NCBI GenBank assembly: GCA_019245455.1
Contig: JAFARM010000295.1
Location: 1 to 10,299 of the forward strand
Reading direction: 5' to 3'
Length of the DNA: 10,299 nucleotides
Origin: Sphingomonadaceae bacterium
GTDB lineage: Bacteria > Pseudomonadota > Alphaproteobacteria > Sphingomonadales > Sphingomonadaceae
In this document: positions 7,662-10,299 of the stretch, piece after piece
How the letters are laid out: every line of letters begins with the position of its first letter
Numbering within the stretch: position 1 is the first letter of the stretch
The notes under the pieces: generated by a model
Database searches by the model: none
Seen by the model: only the letters and a program-made list of their open reading frames with translations
What the model was told of the DNA's origin: nothing
Position numbers and translations under genes: made by a program

Positions 7662-9182
7662 TCAAGCGCGGCTTCGGCGCAGGGCGACGGCCAGCGCGAG
7701 CAGCAGCGCACCGAAGGCGGCGCTCGTTCCGTGGGCGTAGCGCGCGAAGGGCGTCGGCGGCAGCGGCGGCGGCATCCGCGTCGACAGCGTCGCCCGCGTC
7801 CGCTGGGCAAGCGCCGCCACCACCCGGCCGTGCGCATCGATCACCGCGCTGATCCCGGTCGGCGTCGCCCGCGCGATCGGCAGCCCCTCCTCGATCGCGC
7901 GCAGCCGCGCCTGCTCGAGGTGCTGCGGCGGCCCCCAGGTGCCGAACCACGCGTCGTTCGAGATGTTGACGATCCACGCCGGGCGGTGTGCCTCGTCGAC
8001 GACGGCGGCGGGAAAGACGATCTCGTAGCAGATCTGAACGCCCGCCGCGGGCAAGCCGGGCAGGTCGATCGTCCGCGGCCCCGGTCCAGGCAGGAAGTCG
8101 AGTGTGCCGGGCGTCAGCCGCGTCAGCCCCAGCCGGCTCATCAGCGGCCGGGCGGGGACGTACTCGCCAAGCGGCACAAGGTGCGCCTTGTCGTAGCGCC
8201 CCTGCAGCCGCCCCGCGCTGTCGAGGACGTACAGGCTGTTGGTCGCCGCCGCGGGCGAGCCGTCGGCATTGCGGATCAGCGCCTCGCCGCCGAACAGCAG
8301 CAGGTCGCCCGGCGACAGGATCGAGGCGAGCTGCGCCCGGACGTCGGGCCGCTCGGCGACGAGGTCGAGGATCGCCGACTCCGACCAGATGACGATCGCC
8401 TGCGGATGCGGCGACGGCCCGAGCGCCGCGCGCGATTGGGCGAGGTAGGTCGCGCGGTGCACGTCGGGGTCGTCGTACTTGTATTCCTGCCCCAGGTTCG
8501 GCTGGACGATGTGGACGAGGGGGCCGGTCAGCCGGGCGGGCGGGGGCAGGGCGGCGTCGGACAGCGCGACAAGGCTCGCGCCGACGACGAACACCAGCGC
8601 GCCGGCGAACAGCTGCTGCCCGATGCGCTCGCGCGCCCAGCCGGTGCCGACCTGCGCCACCGCTCCGCCGGCCAGCACCATCACCCCCGACAGGCCGAGC
8701 GCGCCGACCCACGCCGCGCCCTGCGCGATGCCACCCGCGTTCAGCCACGCCGTGCCGAGCGGATTCCACGCGAAGCCCGACAGCAGGTGGCCGCGCAGCC
8801 ATTCGGCGAGCATCCACGCGGCGGCGAAGGCCGGCACGCGGCTCGACCCCGGCCACGGCCACGCCCGCGCCAGGCCGCTGGCGAGCGCCGGGTAGAGGGC
8901 CAGGAACATCGCCAGCAGGACGACCGTCACCCAGCCCATGAACGGCGGCAGCGCGGCCTGGTAGACGAAGGCGGTGGCGATCCAGCCAAGGCTGACGACG
9001 AACTGCGCGACCCCGAACAGCCACCCGGCGACCGCTGCCGCCCGGATGGTCGGCGCGCGGTCGACCAGCGCCACCAGCACCGCGACGGCGACGACTGTCA
9101 GCGGCCACGCGTCGATCGGTGCGAACCCGAGCGCCGACGCCGCACCGGCAAGGAGCGGCAGCAGGAAGCGGGCGGCGGGCAT
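7662..9182 (-). CDS. lnt: Apolipoprotein N-acyltransferase
   Basis: 506 residues. Lnt is an inner-membrane enzyme that adds the third acyl chain to the N-terminal cysteine of lipoproteins, the last maturation step before Lol sorting. The N-terminal half holds several hydrophobic segments (for example FLLPLLAGAASALGF and TVVAVAVLVALV). It includes the conserved EWLRGHLLSGFAWNPLG (127-143). The periplasmic nitrilase-like domain begins near VHIVQPN and carries the expected catalytic triad: E268 (IWSES), K332 (YDKAHLVPLGEY) and C385 (ICYE). These compare with E267, K335 and C387 in E. coli. A C-terminal membrane segment (GALLLALAVAL) follows. The ATG at 9182 fits the usual N-terminus; an in-frame TTG at 9218 is less likely. 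An NlpD-like lipoprotein in this window is a natural substrate. Confidence 0.97.
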   Translation of the reverse strand: MPAARFLLPLLAGAASALGFAPIDAWPLTVVAVAVLVALVDRAPTIRAAAVAGWLFGVAQFVVSLGWIATAFVYQAALPPFMGWVTVVLLAMFLALYPALASGLARAWPWPGSSRVPAFAAAWMLAEWLRGHLLSGFAWNPLGTAWLNAGGIAQGAAWVGALGLSGVMVLAGGAVAQVGTGWARERIGQQLFAGALVFVVGASLVALSDAALPPPARLTGPLVHIVQPNLGQEYKYDDPDVHRATYLAQSRAALGPSPHPQAIVIWSESAILDLVAERPDVRAQLASILSPGDLLLFGGEALIRNADGSPAAATNSLYVLDSAGRLQGRYDKAHLVPLGEYVPARPLMSRLGLTRLTPGTLDFLPGPGPRTIDLPGLPAAGVQICYEIVFPAAVVDEAHRPAWIVNISNDAWFGTWGPPQHLEQARLRAIEEGLPIARATPTGISAVIDAHGRVVAALAQRTRATLSTRMPPPLPPTPFARYAHGTSAAFGALLLALAVALRRSRA

Positions 9183-9218
9183 GGCCGCGCCGTCTAGCCG
9201 ATGGCTCGGCGCACGCAA

Positions 9219-9248
9219 GCCGCCGCGCCGGTCAAACGGCGCGGCGGC
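9219..9248 (-). terminator. Strong hairpin between the DUF4398-like gene and lnt
   Basis: GCCGCCGCGCCG (9219-9230) and its exact complement (9237-9248) form a 12-bp perfect stem with a 6-base loop. It lies 84 bases after the stop of the DUF4398-like gene and 36 bases before the lnt start. There is no T-tract, so it would be a non-canonical intrinsic terminator or a structured lnt leader. It probably isolates lnt from the stress-type promoter upstream. Confidence 0.6.
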
Positions 9249-9332
9249 AGCCTGTATTCTGCGCGGGTCGGCTCACGCCCTCGACACGCGATCGTCCGGA
9301 CGACGATGCCACGCGCCGCCGGCGTCGCGCCG

Positions 9333-9974
9333 CTACTGCGGGTTCGCCGTCGTCGTGGTGACGGTCGTCGTCTTGTCGGCGACGACCGCCGGCGAGGCCG
9401 GTGTCGTCACGACGCGGCGGCGTGCCGCGTGGGCCGGTCGCACGGTCTTGCTCTCGGTCGTGGCGACCGTCGTGGTGGTCGCCGGGGGCTGCGGCGCGGG
9501 GGTCTCGACGACAACCGGCGGCGCGTTGCGGGCGGCTTCGGCCTGCGCCTGGGCGCTGGCGGCGGCGTCCTGCGCGGCGGCGGCGCGGGCGTTGGCGTCG
9601 GCCGCCGACTCCTGCGCCGAAGATGCGGCCGCCTCGGCGCTGCGGGCGCGCGCCGCCTCGGCCCCGACCAGCCGGTTCTGCCCATTGACGATGGCGCGGT
9701 CGGCGAGCTCGCCGGCGTGCTGGGCGTCGCTGATCGCCTCTTCCTTGCGGCCGCGCTGCAGCCGCGCCTCGGCCGAGGCGAGCGAATCGCGCGCCTGCGC
9801 CAGCGGCAGGCCGGCGGTGGTGTCGGCCCCGGCCTTGGCCGCCGCGTCGATCTTGGCCTGCGCCGCGGCGATCGCCTGGCGGGCGCGGTCAGCCTCGCCG
9901 GCGACGGCGGGCGTGGTGGTCGTCGCCAGCAGCAGCGCGAAGCCGGCGGCGTGGGCAAGGCGGTTGATACGCAT
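9333..9974 (-). CDS. Exported helical protein, DUF4398-like
   Basis: 213 residues. A signal peptide (1-25, cleavage near AVA|G) is followed by a long Ala/Gln/Arg/Glu-rich region that should be helical or coiled coil (about 27-150). The first part (EADRARQAIAAAQAKID, then LPLAQARDSLASAEARLQRG) resembles DUF4398, a domain of envelope proteins that often accompanies OmpA. No OmpA domain is present here. The tail (about 151-213) is Pro/Thr-rich, with TTTTVATTES, a basic patch AARRRVV and TTTVTTTT, and looks disordered. The ATG at 9974 has GGGAG about 8 bases upstream; five earlier in-frame codons exist but lack support. The promoter upstream matches EcfG, so induction by general stress is expected. 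It probably acts in the periplasm; no activity can be named. The family call is moderate, the gene itself is secure. Confidence 0.8.
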   Translation of the reverse strand: MRINRLAHAAGFALLLATTTTPAVAGEADRARQAIAAAQAKIDAAAKAGADTTAGLPLAQARDSLASAEARLQRGRKEEAISDAQHAGELADRAIVNGQNRLVGAEAARARSAEAAASSAQESAADANARAAAAQDAAASAQAQAEAARNAPPVVVETPAPQPPATTTTVATTESKTVRPAHAARRRVVTTPASPAVVADKTTTVTTTTANPQ

Positions 9975-9994
9975 CGACTTTACTCCCAAAGCGA

Positions 9995-10038
9995 ATGGAA
10001 CTGGCGCGGCAAACGACCGCCGCGCCGCGACGTTCCAT
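9995..10038. repeat. 44-bp interrupted inverted repeat between divergent genes
   Basis: Outer arms ATGGAAC (9995-10001) and GTTCCAT (10032-10038) and inner arms GGCGCGGC (10003-10010) and GCCGCGCC (10019-10026) are perfect complements around the loop AAACGACC. It coincides with the EcfG-type promoter of the DUF4398-like gene. It could be an operator serving both directions or simply a structured region. Confidence 0.7.
10012..10036 (-). promoter_or_regulatory. EcfG (general stress sigma factor) promoter for the DUF4398-like gene
   Basis: On the minus strand GGAAC (10036-10032) and CGTT (10015-10012) are separated by exactly 16 bases. This fits the GGAAC-N16/17-CGTT consensus of the alphaproteobacterial PhyR/NepR/EcfG response. 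The position predicts a transcript start near 10005 and a leader of about 30 bases containing the GGGAG ribosome site. The match is to a short consensus, so chance cannot be excluded, but the location is ideal. Confidence 0.65.
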
Positions 10039-10047
10039 CAGGGGCTT

Positions 10048-10080
10048 CAAGATGAACGGCGCTGTCGACAAGATGAACGG
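10048..10080 (+). repeat. 12-bp direct repeat with 21-bp period before the right-edge gene
   Basis: CAAGATGAACGG occurs at 10048-10059 and 10069-10080. The 21-bp period equals two DNA turns, as for tandem regulator sites. It also equals seven codons of the possible leader peptide. It lies just upstream of the start at 10096. Confidence 0.7.
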
Positions 10081-10096
10081 AGAACGAGGCCAGTAA
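10052..10096 (+). CDS. Possible 14-residue leader peptide overlapping the next start
   Basis: An ATG at 10052 with AGGGG 7 bases upstream opens a 15-codon frame encoding MNGAVDKMNGERGQ. Its TAA stop (10094-10096) shares one base with the following ATG in the string TAATG, an arrangement typical of translational coupling. The same frame could begin at an ATG at 9995 (33 residues), but that one lacks a ribosome site. The frame may be a chance one in a short leader. Confidence 0.3.
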   Translation: MNGAVDKMNGERGQ

Positions 10097-10299
10097 TGAC
10101 GCAGACGCAGGACCCTGCCGCGGCGGTCAAGGCGATGATCGATCAATGGGTTAGTCTGTCGACCGCGCTGGCCGACCGCACCTTGTCGCGCGAAGGGGGC
10201 GCGGCCTTCGACCTTGCCGCGGTGGCGACGCCGATCTTGGGCGCGCTCAATCTGCCGACGCGGGCCGAGGTGCTCGCCGTCGGCGCGGCGGTGGCGGCA
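10096..10299 (+). CDS. Possible phasin/PhaE-like protein, N-terminal fragment
   Basis: The first 68 residues of a gene that runs off the right edge. It starts MTQTQDPAAAVKAMIDQWVS, looks helical, has no signal peptide, and contains LGALNLPTRAEVLAVGAAVAA. The N[LM]PTRxEV element after a helical N-terminal segment resembles small phasin- or PhaE-like proteins found beside PHA synthase genes in sphingomonads. Such proteins coat or help build polyhydroxyalkanoate granules. That comparison is from memory and the fragment is short, so the call is tentative. The ATG has GAGG 6 bases upstream. It is the only plus-strand gene and diverges from the DUF4398-like gene across a 121-base region with an inverted repeat and a direct repeat. 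Confidence 0.5.
   Translation, partial: MTQTQDPAAAVKAMIDQWVSLSTALADRTLSREGGAAFDLAAVATPILGALNLPTRAEVLAVGAAVAA

Noticed and set aside
7582..7675. SAM-II-like riboswitch before metK (CGCGC ... GCGCG around an AT-rich loop)
   Set aside because: The enclosed loop is about 36 bases, much longer than in SAM-II. The conserved pseudoknot sequence is also not recognisable. The similarity is limited to short GC arms.

Overview
This is a GC-rich chromosomal window from an alphaproteobacterium, most likely a member of Sphingomonadales. The evidence is the block lnt-metK-trmB, the alphaproteobacterial style of MetK, TrmB and AccA, a possible phasin/PhaE-like gene, and a promoter matching the alphaproteobacterial general-stress sigma factor EcfG. 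No tRNA, rRNA, CRISPR array, prophage or insertion sequence is visible. No gap between genes exceeds about 150 bases.

Layout: all genes except the last lie on the minus strand, so they are listed here in transcription order, from the right end of the window. A secreted DUF4398-like helical protein (9974 to 9333) is followed by a strong hairpin. Next come apolipoprotein N-acyltransferase lnt (9182 to 7662), S-adenosylmethionine synthetase metK (7581 to 6352), a 61-residue secreted four-cysteine protein (6252 to 6067), and tRNA (m7G46) methyltransferase trmB (6047 to 5361). These are followed by acetyl-CoA carboxylase subunit accA (5307 to 4321), a REP-like inverted-repeat doublet (4210-4309) and a MutT-type Nudix hydrolase (4202 to 3798). 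The last group is a secreted ETPAQR-repeat protein (3660 to 3262), an NlpD-like lipoprotein (3186 to 2236), a zinc-ribbon membrane protein (2204 to 1212), and an acyl-CoA dehydrogenase that runs off the left edge (from 1082). At the right edge a plus-strand gene (from 10096), probably phasin/PhaE-like, diverges from the DUF4398 gene.

Functional themes: several genes serve the cell envelope: lnt for lipoprotein maturation, an amidase-activator-like lipoprotein, accA for fatty acid supply, a membrane zinc-ribbon protein, and three small exported proteins of unknown role. metK makes the S-adenosylmethionine that TrmB uses. The rest is housekeeping. I found no defence, secretion or biosynthetic system.

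The most interesting signals are small. (i) The divergent region 9975-10095 holds a perfect EcfG-type promoter inside a long inverted repeat, a 21-bp-period direct repeat, and a possible 14-codon leader peptide whose stop overlaps the next start (TAATG). (ii) Two unrecognised exported proteins have internal repeats. (iii) A REP-like repeat appears to supply the ribosome binding site of mutT. (iv) The stop region of metK is repeated as tandem hairpins. (v) AccA has an insertion of about 16 residues, and the NlpD-like protein has lost most of its zinc ligands.
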